Assembly (NCBI GenBank): GCA_022701965.1
Contig: JAKONL010000446.1
Location: 1-12,778 of the forward strand
Source of the DNA: Burkholderiaceae bacterium
GTDB taxonomy: Bacteria; Pseudomonadota; Gammaproteobacteria; Burkholderiales; Burkholderiaceae
Direction: 5' to 3'
DNA length: 12,778 nucleotides
Shown here: positions 1 to 6,900 of the stretch, piece after piece
How the letters are laid out: every line of letters starts with the position of its first letter
Numbering within the stretch: the first letter of the stretch is position 1
Notes under the pieces: model-generated
The model's database searches: none
Told to the model about the DNA's origin: nothing
Seen by the model: the letters and a program-made list of their open reading frames with translations, nothing else
Translations under genes and position numbers: made by a program

Positions 1-975
1 ACGCTCGCCGACGGCGGCTCGGTGCGCAAGGTCGACGTGCTCGAGGCCTACACGAAGCGCATCGTCGGCGACATCAAGCTGGCGCGGCCCATGAAGATCG
101 TGGTCGATTCGGGCAACGGCATCGCCGGCGCCTCGGCACCGGCCATCCTGCGCGCCATCGGCTGCGAGGTGACCGAACTGTTCAGCGAGGTCGACGGCGA
201 CTTCCCGAACCACCATCCCGATCCGAGCAAGCCAGAGAACCTCAAGGACCTGATCGCCGCGCTGAAGTCCGGCGATGCCGAACTCGGGCTGGCTTTCGAC
301 GGCGACGGCGACCGCCTGGGCATCGTGACCCGCGAAGGCAACAACATCTACCCCGATCGCCAGATGATGCTGTTCGCGCAGGACGTGCTCTCGCGCGTGC
401 CCGGCGGCACCATCGTCTACGACGTGAAATGCTCCCAGCGCCTCGGCCCGGCGATCGAGGCGGCCGGCGGCGTGCCGATGATCTTCAAGACCGGCCATTC
501 GCTGATCAAGGCGAAGATGAAGGAGATCGATTCGCCCTTGGGCGGCGAGATGAGCGGCCACATCTTCTTCAAGGAGCGCTGGTTCGGCTTCGACAACGGC
601 ACCTACGCCGGCTGCCGCCTGCTGGAGATCCTGAGCAAGAGCCCCAACGCGAGTGCCGTGCTCGACGGGCTGCCCACCAGCTTCTCGACGCCGGAGCTCA
701 ACGTGAAGTGCGCCGAAGGCGAGCCGCACACGCTGGTCGACCAGCTGGTCAAGACCGTCGATTTCCCGGCCCCGGCCGTGATCTCCACCATCGACGGCGT
801 GCGCGTCGACTGGCCGGACGGTTTCGGGCTGATCCGCGCCTCGAACACGACGCCGGTGCTGGTGATGCGCTTCGAGGGCCAGACCGAGGCCGCGCTGCAT
901 CGCATCGAGGCCGACATGCTCGCGCTGCTCAAGACCGTCAAGCCCGACGCGACGCTCGCCGAAGCGTCCCACTGA
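1..975 (+). CDS. Phosphomannomutase/phosphoglucomutase, 5'-truncated by window edge
   Basis: The reading frame is open from base 1, so this is the C-terminal 324 residues of a longer protein; PMM/PGM of the AlgC/ManB type is usually about 460 residues. The enzyme interconverts hexose 6-phosphates and 1-phosphates (mannose, glucose) in the cytoplasm, feeding GDP-mannose and glucan or LPS sugar synthesis. Visible family motifs, numbered from the window start, are the Mg-binding loop DGDGDR at residues 100-105, the sugar-selective loop GEMSGH at 182-187 followed by FFKERWFGFDNGTY, and the phosphate-binding loop RASNTTP at 279-285. The phosphoserine loop should lie upstream of the window and cannot be checked. 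The GEMSGH and FGFD segments closely match the dual-specificity AlgC type rather than GlmM. The TGA stop at 973-975 lies 41 bases before waaA on the same strand, so the two are probably co-transcribed for envelope polysaccharide synthesis. Family call is firm; substrate preference is inferred. Confidence 0.93.
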   Translation, partial: TLADGGSVRKVDVLEAYTKRIVGDIKLARPMKIVVDSGNGIAGASAPAILRAIGCEVTELFSEVDGDFPNHHPDPSKPENLKDLIAALKSGDAELGLAFDGDGDRLGIVTREGNNIYPDRQMMLFAQDVLSRVPGGTIVYDVKCSQRLGPAIEAAGGVPMIFKTGHSLIKAKMKEIDSPLGGEMSGHIFFKERWFGFDNGTYAGCRLLEILSKSPNASAVLDGLPTSFSTPELNVKCAEGEPHTLVDQLVKTVDFPAPAVISTIDGVRVDWPDGFGLIRASNTTPVLVMRFEGQTEAALHRIEADMLALLKTVKPDATLAEASH

Positions 976-1016
976 ATTTTCCGACCGACCGACCCGACCC
1001 CGGACCGAAACCGCGC

Positions 1017-2537
1017 GTGCCTTCGCTTCTGCTTCGCCTCTACGGCGCCTTCACCCATCTCGCCCAGCCGGCGGTCCGGCGCAAGCTGCGCCGCCGTGCG
1101 GTGGCGGAGCCCGGCTATGCGATCGCGGTCGAGGAACGCTTCGGTCACTACGATTTCCCCGACCCGGCCGCACCGGGCAAGCAGAGGGCCGTGGGCGTCG
1201 GCTGGTGCTGGGTGCACGCGGTGTCGCTGGGCGAGTCGCGCGCCGCCGGCATCCTGATCGCCGAGTTGCGGCGCCAGCATCCGGGCGTGCCGATCCTGCT
1301 GACGCACGGCACCGCCACCGGCCGCGAGGAGGGCGCCAAGCTGCTGGAGCCGGGCGACATCCAGGTCTGGCATCCGTGGGACGAGCCCGGCGCCGTGGCA
1401 CGGTTCCTCGACCGTTTTCAGCCGCGCATCGGCGTGCTCATGGAAACCGAGGTCTGGCCGGCGATGGTCGACGCCTGCAAGACGCGGGGCATTCCGCTGG
1501 TTCTGGCCAATGCCCGACTGAGCGAGAAGTCGCTCGCGTCGGCCGAGCGCTTGCGCTGGCTGGCGCGGCCGGCCTATTCGGCGCTGACCGCCGTCTGGGC
1601 GCAGACCGAGGCCGACTCGCATCGCCTGGTGTCGCTCGGCGCGAAGGTCGGCGGCGTCTACGGCAACCTCAAGTTCGACGCCACGCCCGACGCCCGGCAG
1701 CTCAAGGCCGCGCTCGCCCTGCGCGGACAGCTCCCGCGTCCGCTGGTCGTGCTGGCGAGTTCGCGCGACGGCGAGGAACGGATGTTCCTGGACGTGCTCA
1801 AGCGCTTCGGCGCGGCGGGACCGGTTCCGCCGGCGCAGCCGGGCGTCGATTCGATCGCCCGCCAGGTGACGTCGGTCCAGTGGATGATCGTGCCGCGCCA
1901 TCCACAGCGTTTCGACGAGGTCGCCGCGCTGATCGAATCCAGCGGCTTCGCGGTGGCCCGGCGCAGTGCGGCCGGAGCGCCGAAGGATTCCGAGATCTGG
2001 CTGGGCGATTCGCTCGGCGAGATGACGCTCTACTACGGGCTGGCCGATGCGGCGCTGCTCGGCGGCAGCTTCGAGGCACTCGGCGGGCAGAACCTGATCG
2101 AGGCGGCGGCCTGCAACTGCCCGGTGATCCTCGGTCCTTCGACCTTCAACTTCGCCGAGGCGGCCGAGTTGTCGCTGGCGGCCGGTGCGGCCGTCCGCGT
2201 GCAGACCATGGAGCAGGCCGTCAAGGCCGCACTCGCCCTGGTCGCCGATCCGGCCCGCCGCGCCGCGATGTCGCAGGCGGCGCAGACCTTCGCATCGTCC
2301 AATCGAGGTGCCGCCCAGCGCACGGCGGCGTCGGTGCTGGCGATCGCCGAATCGGCGGCGACCGGCGATGCGCCCGCCGCAGCGGTGCCGTCCGCCTCGA
2401 CGGCGCCGCCGGATACCGCGTCGTCGGCGCCCGTCCAGGCAGCCGGCGACATGCGGGCGCCGGCGTCGCCGCCGAACTATGCCCCCCAACAGCCGTATCG
2501 CACCGACAAGGAACGCGCGGAACCCTGGCTCGACTGA
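1017..2537 (+). CDS. waaA: 3-deoxy-D-manno-octulosonic acid (Kdo) transferase WaaA with C-terminal extension
   Basis: Transfers Kdo from CMP-Kdo to lipid IVA at the cytoplasmic face of the inner membrane, an essential early step of LPS inner-core assembly. The GTG at 1017 is chosen because the family N-terminus (hydrophobic LLLRLYGAFTHLAQP, then a basic stretch and EERFG) begins there; the frame stays open upstream but overlaps the mutase gene. Motifs seen: HAVSLGES with the likely catalytic Glu73, THGTATG, LMETEVWP (about 141-148), YGNLKFD, the IVPRHPQRF block, and the C-domain donor site GGSFEALGGQNLIEAAA (from about 349) followed by CPVILGPSTFNF. The product is 506 residues, against about 425 in typical WaaA. 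The excess is a tail from about residue 447, rich in Ala, Pro, Ser and Thr, with a charged end (DKERAEPWLD). It converges on the tolC-like gene with 9 bases between stops. Confidence 0.93.
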   Translation: MPSLLLRLYGAFTHLAQPAVRRKLRRRAVAEPGYAIAVEERFGHYDFPDPAAPGKQRAVGVGWCWVHAVSLGESRAAGILIAELRRQHPGVPILLTHGTATGREEGAKLLEPGDIQVWHPWDEPGAVARFLDRFQPRIGVLMETEVWPAMVDACKTRGIPLVLANARLSEKSLASAERLRWLARPAYSALTAVWAQTEADSHRLVSLGAKVGGVYGNLKFDATPDARQLKAALALRGQLPRPLVVLASSRDGEERMFLDVLKRFGAAGPVPPAQPGVDSIARQVTSVQWMIVPRHPQRFDEVAALIESSGFAVARRSAAGAPKDSEIWLGDSLGEMTLYYGLADAALLGGSFEALGGQNLIEAAACNCPVILGPSTFNFAEAAELSLAAGAAVRVQTMEQAVKAALALVADPARRAAMSQAAQTFASSNRGAAQRTAASVLAIAESAATGDAPAAAVPSASTAPPDTASSAPVQAAGDMRAPASPPNYAPQQPYRTDKERAEPWLD

Positions 2538-2546
2538 AGCCGGCGT

Positions 2547-3926
2547 TCAGCGCCCCGGTGCGACCGTCGTCGCGGTCTGCAGGGTCGCGTCGACCGGCTG
2601 AAGATCAGGCGGTGCCAGCGTGCCGTTGGCCTGCTTGAGCCGGAGATTGCCCAGCAACACGTTGTACCGCGCCACGGCCAGGTCGCGCTTGGTCTGGAAC
2701 AGCTGGCTCTGCGCGTTCAGCACGTCGATGTTGATGCGCACGCCGACCTGGTAGCCCAGCCGGTTGGCGTCGAGCGAACTCTGGCTCGACGCTTCGGCGG
2801 CTTCCAGCGCCTTCACCTGGCCGGTGCCCGAAACGAGGCCCAGATAGGCGGTGCGCGTCGCCTGCGTCACGTTGCGCCGCGTCGCGTCGAGCGCGGCACG
2901 CGACTGCTGTTCGAGTGCCAGCGTCTCGATGATCCGGTTCTCGATCGCGAAGCCGGCGAACAGCGGCATGTTGAACACCACGCCGACGCTCGGCCCGCTC
3001 GCGCGCGTCCCGACGTTCGTGATGCTGGAGCCGCCGGGATTGCGCGTCACGTTGTAGCCGACGTTGGCGTCGACGGTCGGCTTGGCGCCGGCGCGCGCCC
3101 GGTCGACTTCGAGCGCGGCGATGTCCGCTGAAAGCTGGGCCTGGCGGATCGACGGGTGCACGGCCTCGGCCTGTGCCACCCACGCGTTCATGTCCTGCGG
3201 CACCGGTGCGGGAAGCGCCGCCGGCAGGGCGAGCGGCGCGGGCGCGCTGCCCGTGCGTCCGACGAGGATGTCGAGCGCGAGGCGCCGGACCTGCAGGTCG
3301 TTCTCCGCCGCGATCTCCTGCGCCACGACCAGGTCGTAGCGAGCCTGCGCCTCGCGCGAATCGGTGATCGTCGAGGTGCCGACCTCGAAGTTGCGTTTCG
3401 CGAACGCCAGCTGCTCGGCCACGGCCGACTTCTGCGCCCGCACCAGCGCCAGCGTGTCCTGCGCGGCGAGCACGTCGAAGTAGGCCTGGCTCACGCGCAC
3501 GATGAGGTCCTGCTCGGCGAGGGTCAGCACCGTCTGCGCGACTTCGGCCTGGCGCAGGCCCTGTTCGTAGGCGGCCCAGTTGGCGGGCCGGTAGAGCGCC
3601 TGCGTGGCGTTGATGCCGACGTTCTGGGTGGTGTAGGCGCGCGATGTCGAGACGGGCGGCGCGCCCGAGATCACGTCGATGTCCAGCGCGCTGCGCGAGA
3701 CACCCGCGTTCAGTCCCACCTGCGGCAGCACGCCCGCCTTCGCCTGTGCCGCGCGGGCGAGGTTCGCCTCGTACTGCGCGCGGGCGCCCTGGTAGGCGGC
3801 GTCGTAGTCGCGCGCGGACTCGTACAGGACCACGAGGCTCTGGCCGTGCGCGGCGGATGCGCAGGCGAATGCGATCGTCGCGGAAAGTGCCGCCGAGAGA
3901 GTGAAGGACCGGCGCACCGCGTGCAT
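2547..3926 (-). CDS. TolC-family outer-membrane efflux/secretion protein
   Basis: A 459-residue protein of usual TolC length. The N-terminus is a Sec signal peptide: a basic MHAVRR, a hydrophobic Ala/Ser-rich core and probable cleavage after ASAAHG, about residue 26. The mature part has the two OEP repeats of TolC proteins: long helical segments rich in Ala, Gln and Arg, with the ending NLRLKQANGTLAPPDL matching the TolC C-terminal helix. It should trimerise into an outer-membrane channel with a periplasmic tunnel, serving an RND, ABC or MFS pump or a type I secretion system. No pump or membrane-fusion gene lies in this window, so the partner is unknown. ATG at 3926 is preferred; a TTG at 3929 is in frame and better spaced (8 bases) from the GAGG ribosome site at 3938-3941. 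It is the last gene of the tetR unit, 22 bases after the rhodanese gene. Confidence 0.92.
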   Translation of the reverse strand: MHAVRRSFTLSAALSATIAFACASAAHGQSLVVLYESARDYDAAYQGARAQYEANLARAAQAKAGVLPQVGLNAGVSRSALDIDVISGAPPVSTSRAYTTQNVGINATQALYRPANWAAYEQGLRQAEVAQTVLTLAEQDLIVRVSQAYFDVLAAQDTLALVRAQKSAVAEQLAFAKRNFEVGTSTITDSREAQARYDLVVAQEIAAENDLQVRRLALDILVGRTGSAPAPLALPAALPAPVPQDMNAWVAQAEAVHPSIRQAQLSADIAALEVDRARAGAKPTVDANVGYNVTRNPGGSSITNVGTRASGPSVGVVFNMPLFAGFAIENRIIETLALEQQSRAALDATRRNVTQATRTAYLGLVSGTGQVKALEAAEASSQSSLDANRLGYQVGVRINIDVLNAQSQLFQTKRDLAVARYNVLLGNLRLKQANGTLAPPDLQPVDATLQTATTVAPGR

Positions 3927-3948
3927 CAAGAGAACGTCCTCGAAGGGA

Positions 3949-4293
3949 TCAGTAGCGCGGAACGCCTGCGTCGCGGGTGGCGGACCAGGCGTCGATGCCG
4001 CCGGCCACGTTGGCCACCTCCTCGAAGCCGTTCTGTGCCAGGAAGGCCGCGACGCGCTGGCTGCGCGCGCCGTGATGGCACAGGCAGGCGACGGGCCGCG
4101 ACGGGTCGAGTTCGGCCAGCCGCGCCGGGATCTCGTTCATCGGGATCGCGACGACCGCGGCGCCACCGGCCTCCGAACCCACGTTCGCGGTCTGCAGTTC
4201 CCACGGCTCGCGGACGTCGAGCAGCAGCGGCATGGCGGCGACTCGCTCGGCGAACCAGGCGTCGAGATCGGTGGGGCGGACTTGTTCGATCAT
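3949..4293 (-). CDS. Single-domain rhodanese-like sulfurtransferase
   Basis: A 114-residue cytoplasmic protein made of one rhodanese domain, close to GlpE/PspE size but without a signal peptide. It has the N-terminal LLLDVREPWE signature and the active-site loop CHHGAR in CLCHHGARSQRVA. This gives the catalytic Cys and the C-X4-R six-residue loop typical of sulfurtransferases, followed by the NVAGGIDAW end motif. Such enzymes carry persulfide sulfur from thiosulfate or other donors, but the physiological acceptor cannot be read from the sequence. ATG at 4293 starts 10 bases after the stop of the methyltransferase gene and the gene ends 22 bases before the tolC start, so it is the third gene of a tight four-gene unit. 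Why a sulfurtransferase sits between a methyltransferase and an outer-membrane factor is unclear. Confidence 0.9.
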   Translation of the reverse strand: MIEQVRPTDLDAWFAERVAAMPLLLDVREPWELQTANVGSEAGGAAVVAIPMNEIPARLAELDPSRPVACLCHHGARSQRVAAFLAQNGFEEVANVAGGIDAWSATRDAGVPRY

Positions 4294-4303
4294 GCGGCGG
4301 CGG

Positions 4304-4981
4304 TCAGAAGCTGAAGCGCGTGGGCTCGGGGAAGTTCAGCAGGCGCGGCGCGACGGTGTCCCACGGCTGGACCACGTCCCACTTCCCTTCGCTCGTGCGC
4401 GTGACGAAGTGCGTGCGCATCATGGGCTCGTCGCCCACGATCGCGGCGATCCGGCCGCCGACGTTCAGCGCGTTCAGGAGCGCCTGCGGGATGCGCGCGA
4501 CCGAGCCGCTCAGCACGATCACGTCGAAGCTCTGGGCGCCGGCCAGCGGCTGCGAGCCGTCGGCATGGCGCACGTCGACGTTGGCGACGCCGTTGCGGCG
4601 CAGCGTGGCGGTCGCGCGTTCGGCCAGCCGGGCGTCGATCTCGAGCGTGAGCACGCGCGCCGCGACATGCGCGAGCAGGGCGGCCATGAAGCCGGAGCCG
4701 GTGCCGATCTCCAGCACGGTCTCGTGCTTCTGGACCTTGAGGTCGTTGAGCATGCGGGCCTCGACCTTGGGCGCGAGCATCACCTGCCCCGGCACGCTGC
4801 CGTCACCCAGCGGCAGCTCCATGTCGAAGAACGCCATCGGCTTGTGGGCGACGGGAACGTAGTCCTCGCGGCGGATCGTGTTGAGCAGTTCGAGGGTCTG
4901 CGGATCGTGGACGTCCCAGGGGCGGATCTGCTGCTCGATCATGTTGAAGCGCAGGCGCTCGTGCGAGGCGGGGGTGTTCAT
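4304..4981 (-). CDS. Protein-L-isoaspartate O-methyltransferase (PCM) family protein, divergent substrate loop
   Basis: A 225-residue SAM-dependent methyltransferase. It shows the PCM layout: an N-terminal RFNMIEQQIRPWDV segment, motif I LEIGTGSGF (90-98) for SAM binding, the acidic post-I residue in LTLEID (Glu114), and SFDVIVLSGSVARIPQALL (151-169), where PCM has its FD-I-V...IP-ALL motif. Authentic PCM methylates isoaspartyl residues as a step of protein repair. However, where I remember E. coli PCM reading TISQPYMVARM, this protein reads VMLAPKVEARM, so the Ser of the isoaspartate pocket appears to be Leu69. Repair activity is therefore uncertain and another methyl acceptor is possible. 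ATG at 4979-4981 has a weak AGAGAA upstream. It follows tetR by 41 bases with no terminator visible and precedes the rhodanese gene by 10. Confidence 0.86.
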   Translation of the reverse strand: MNTPASHERLRFNMIEQQIRPWDVHDPQTLELLNTIRREDYVPVAHKPMAFFDMELPLGDGSVPGQVMLAPKVEARMLNDLKVQKHETVLEIGTGSGFMAALLAHVAARVLTLEIDARLAERATATLRRNGVANVDVRHADGSQPLAGAQSFDVIVLSGSVARIPQALLNALNVGGRIAAIVGDEPMMRTHFVTRTSEGKWDVVQPWDTVAPRLLNFPEPTRFSF

Positions 4982-5022
4982 GGGCTTGTTCTCTGGCGTG
5001 GTGAGCGGGGCAACCGACGATT

Positions 5023-5679
5023 TTAGGGCGCCCGCAGTCCGCGGATGGCGAGTTCGACCTGGGCCGACATGAAGCGCAGGGGATCGACTTCGGCCTTGCC
5101 GTCGATGCACACGGTGTTGGAGTGCCGCATGAGCACCAGGACGATCATCGGCGCGATCACGGCGTAGATGGCGTGGTCGACGTCCACCGCCATGAACTCG
5201 CCGCTGTCGATGCCGCGCCGGAAGATCCGCCGCATCAGCGCATGGCCCGGCTCGACCACCTGTTGCCTGTAGAAGGCGGCGAGCTCGGGAAAGTTGTTGC
5301 CCTCGCACATCATCAGCTTGGTGAGGCCAGCCGCGCGCGTGCTGCCCACCCGCTGCCACCAGACCTTCACGCAGTGCCGCAGCATGTCGGCCGTGCTGCC
5401 CTCGAAGATCTCGAATTCCTCGTTCCATTCGATGAAGCGGCCCGACAGGTTCTCGACGATCACGGCCTTCAACAGGTCTTCCTTGGTCGGAAAGTAGAGA
5501 TACAGCGTGCCCTTGGACACGCCGGCGCGCAGCGCCACTTCCTCGGAACGCGTCGCCGCGAAACCCTTCTCGACGAACAGTTCGAGGGCCGCTTCGATCA
5601 GTTCGCCCGGACGGGCCTCCTTGCGCCGCTCGCGCTTGGCGCGCACGGGGCAGAGCGGAGTGCTGAGAAGACGGGCCAT
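5023..5679 (-). CDS. TetR/AcrR-family transcriptional regulator
   Basis: A 218-residue one-component repressor. Residues 25-72 form the TetR DNA-binding domain: helix 1 ELIEAALELFVEKGFAATR, then the helix-turn-helix SEEVALRAGVSKGTLYLYF with the hallmark G-LYLYF-KEDLL continuation. Residues from about 80 are the variable ligand-binding and dimerisation domain; the ligand cannot be predicted. ATG at 5679 gives a family-normal N-terminus with a short basic arm (RAKRERRKE). The frame stays open further upstream, but that would run through its own promoter and into msrA on the other strand. It is the first gene of a minus-strand unit ending with the tolC-like gene, and it is divergent from msrA. 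An 18-base palindrome at 5689-5706 is a likely operator, implying autoregulation and control of the whole unit, as is common for TetR proteins governing efflux. No clear Shine-Dalgarno site is seen; the leader would be only about 19 bases. Confidence 0.92.
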   Translation of the reverse strand: MARLLSTPLCPVRAKRERRKEARPGELIEAALELFVEKGFAATRSEEVALRAGVSKGTLYLYFPTKEDLLKAVIVENLSGRFIEWNEEFEIFEGSTADMLRHCVKVWWQRVGSTRAAGLTKLMMCEGNNFPELAAFYRQQVVEPGHALMRRIFRRGIDSGEFMAVDVDHAIYAVIAPMIVLVLMRHSNTVCIDGKAEVDPLRFMSAQVELAIRGLRAP

Positions 5680-5688
5680 GGGAGTTAA

Positions 5689-5706
5689 TGACTGACGGGT
5701 TAGTAA
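5689..5706. promoter_or_regulatory. Putative TetR operator, TNACTNAC-NN-GTNAGTNA palindrome
   Basis: The plus strand reads TGACTGAC GG GTTAGTAA. The arms match as inverted repeats at 6 of 8 positions, with strictly symmetric TNACTNAC / GTNAGTNA. Size and form are typical of TetR-dimer operators. It covers the end of the -10 box and the predicted start point of tetR and lies 10 bases upstream of its ATG, an ideal repression site. It is 67 bases upstream of msrA, which it might also influence, although no clear msrA promoter was found. Confidence 0.6.
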
Positions 5707-5733
5707 TGTACGGAGGCACGCCGGGAGCGTCAA
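5705..5733 (-). promoter_or_regulatory. Sigma70-type promoter of the tetR unit
   Basis: Read on the minus strand, TTGACG (5728-5733; 5 of 6 to TTGACA) is followed after exactly 17 bases by TACATT (5705-5710; 4 of 6 to TATAAT). Transcription would start near 5698, about 19 bases before the tetR ATG. The -10 box shares two bases with the 18-base palindrome, so a bound repressor would block it. Confidence 0.6.
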
Positions 5734-5773
5734 GCAGCCACAATACCGGGCTTCGCCATTCAGGAGTTCCCGC

Positions 5774-6340
5774 ATGTCGGCCACCCTTTCCCCCTCTTCC
5801 TCGTCGTCGACCGAATCCATCGTGCTCGGCGGCGGCTGCTTCTGGTGCACCGAGGCGGTGTTCGACCGCGTGCAGGGCGTGGTCGACGTCGAATCGGGCT
5901 ACTGCAACGGCCAGGTCGTGAATCCGAGCTACGAGCAGGTCTGCACCGGACGCACGGGCCACAACGAGGTCGTCAAGGTCGTCTTCGATACCGCGCAGAT
6001 CGGCCTGCGCGAGATCCTGGAGATCTTCTTCGTCATCCACGATCCGACCACCAAGGACCGCCAGGGCAACGACGTCGGCACGCAGTACCGCAGCGGCATC
6101 TACACCACGAGCGATGCGCAGGCGCAGGTCGCGCGCGACGTGATCCGCGAGATCGGCGAGAGCCGGACCTACGCCGCGCCGATCGTGACCGAGGTCGCGC
6201 CGCTGTCGAACTATTCCACGGCCGAGGACTACCACCAGGACTACTTCGTCAACCATCCGAACCAGGGCTACTGCGCCTTCGTCGTCGGCCCGAAGGTGGA
6301 GAAGTTCCAGAAGACCTTCGCGGCGCGCGTCAAGCGCTGA
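5774..6340 (+). CDS. msrA: Peptide-methionine (S)-S-oxide reductase MsrA
   Basis: A 188-residue cytoplasmic enzyme that reduces methionine-S-sulfoxide in free or protein-bound form, using thioredoxin. The catalytic signature GGGCFWCTEAVF is present, with nucleophile Cys22 and general acid Glu27. It is followed by the substrate-pocket block GYCNGQVVNPSYEQVCTGRTGHNEV, whose Cys44 and Cys57 accompany a third candidate resolving Cys167 in the C-terminal NQGYCAFVVGPKVEKF. The first 14 residues are a Ser-rich tail with no signal-peptide character. ATG at 5774 has a strong ribosome site AGGAG (5762-5766) at 7-base spacing. The gene is divergent from tetR, with 94 bases between starts. Pairing an oxidised-methionine repair gene with a PCM-like gene in one locus suggests a protein-maintenance theme, but that is inference. 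Confidence 0.96.
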   Translation: MSATLSPSSSSSTESIVLGGGCFWCTEAVFDRVQGVVDVESGYCNGQVVNPSYEQVCTGRTGHNEVVKVVFDTAQIGLREILEIFFVIHDPTTKDRQGNDVGTQYRSGIYTTSDAQAQVARDVIREIGESRTYAAPIVTEVAPLSNYSTAEDYHQDYFVNHPNQGYCAFVVGPKVEKFQKTFAARVKR

Positions 6341-6357
6341 CCGGTTTCCGAGCGCTT
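6332..6357 (+). terminator. Hairpin over the msrA stop, possible weak terminator
   Basis: AAGCGCT (6332-6338) and AGCGCTT (6351-6357) form a perfect 7-base stem around a 12-base loop, in which CGG/CCG can add three more pairs. It overlaps the msrA stop codon. Only a short pyrimidine-rich tract (CCGTTTCCGC) follows, not a true U-run, so termination may be partial and the next gene may still be read from msrA. Confidence 0.35.
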
Positions 6358-6386
6358 CCGTTTCCGCTCCAGCCGCCGCCGGTCCG

Positions 6387-6800
6387 ATGCTCCGCCTGCT
6401 TCGCTCGCCCCGTGCCGTCGCGCCCGTCGCGCTGGCGCTCGCGATGGCGCTGTGGCTTGCCTCGACGCTCGGCTTCGTGCACCGCACGCTGCATTTCCAT
6501 TCGACGCCGCAGTCGACGGCCGCGGCGCTGTCGGCGGCCGCTGCCCGCCTCGCGGCATCCGAAGCTGCGGCGCCGGCAACCGCCCGACCGATGGGCGGTC
6601 TCGAGGCGCTGTTCGGCTCGCACACCGATTCCGACTGCCGGCTCTACGACCAGCTCGCCGGCGGCGCGGCGGCGCCGTCGGTGCCGCTCCTGGTTCTGCC
6701 CATCGCGATGCCGATGGCGCGGTTCCACTATTTCCTGGGCGAAGCCATCGCCCGGTGGGTCGTGCTCTTCGATGCACGCGGCCCGCCTTCGACTCGCTGA
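6387..6800 (+). CDS. Small membrane-anchored protein with CRLYDQL motif, probable metal-uptake accessory
   Basis: A 137-residue protein without a family I can name with certainty. Residues 1-10 are basic and 11-31 form one hydrophobic segment (signal anchor or uncleaved signal). Then come FVHRTLHFH (His32, 36, 38), an Ala-rich linker to about 68, the block LFGSHTDSDCRLYDQL (75-90; His79, Asp81, Asp83, single Cys84, Asp88), a second hydrophobic stretch (about 98-110), a C-terminal helix and a final ARGPP. The clustered His, Asp and Cys on the presumed periplasmic side suggest metal binding. I recall similar short proteins with D-CRLYDQL and a terminal RGPP next to TonB receptors in Burkholderiales, akin in style to DUF2946 proteins; this recollection is unchecked. 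ATG at 6387 lacks a clear ribosome site. It lies 46 bases after msrA and 100 before the ZnuD-like receptor, with which it probably works. Confidence 0.75.
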   Translation: MLRLLRSPRAVAPVALALAMALWLASTLGFVHRTLHFHSTPQSTAAALSAAAARLAASEAAAPATARPMGGLEALFGSHTDSDCRLYDQLAGGAAAPSVPLLVLPIAMPMARFHYFLGEAIARWVVLFDARGPPSTR

Positions 6801-6900
6801 ACTTTCCGCGTCCGGTCCGCGCTGCGGCGCTCGTCTCGAAAGGGACGGGCGACGTCCTCGCATGCCGGCCCTTCGTCAGATTCACGAGTCGTCATCACCC

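Noticed and set aside
603..2489. Very long minus-strand open frame opposite the mutase and waaA genes
   Set aside because: It is an Arg/Gly-rich shadow of high-GC coding DNA. Both real genes on the plus strand show clear family motifs, and this product resembles nothing.
2534..2550. CTGAA/TTCAG inverted repeat containing the waaA and tolC stops, as a bidirectional terminator
   Set aside because: Only five A/T-rich-ended pairs with a 7-base loop and no U-run on either strand; too weak to annotate.
5707..5761. Sigma70 promoter for msrA
   Set aside because: Candidate -10 CACAAT (5739-5744) has no acceptable -35 at 16-18 bases; not supported enough to list.
5680..5850. N-terminal extension of the TetR protein upstream of 5679
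   Set aside because: It would run through the predicted promoter and operator and into msrA, and adds no family-conserved sequence.
6801..6900. Zur or Fur box between the small CRLYDQL protein and the receptor gene
   Set aside because: I read the gap on both strands and found no palindrome resembling either consensus. A conventional promoter is also not evident.
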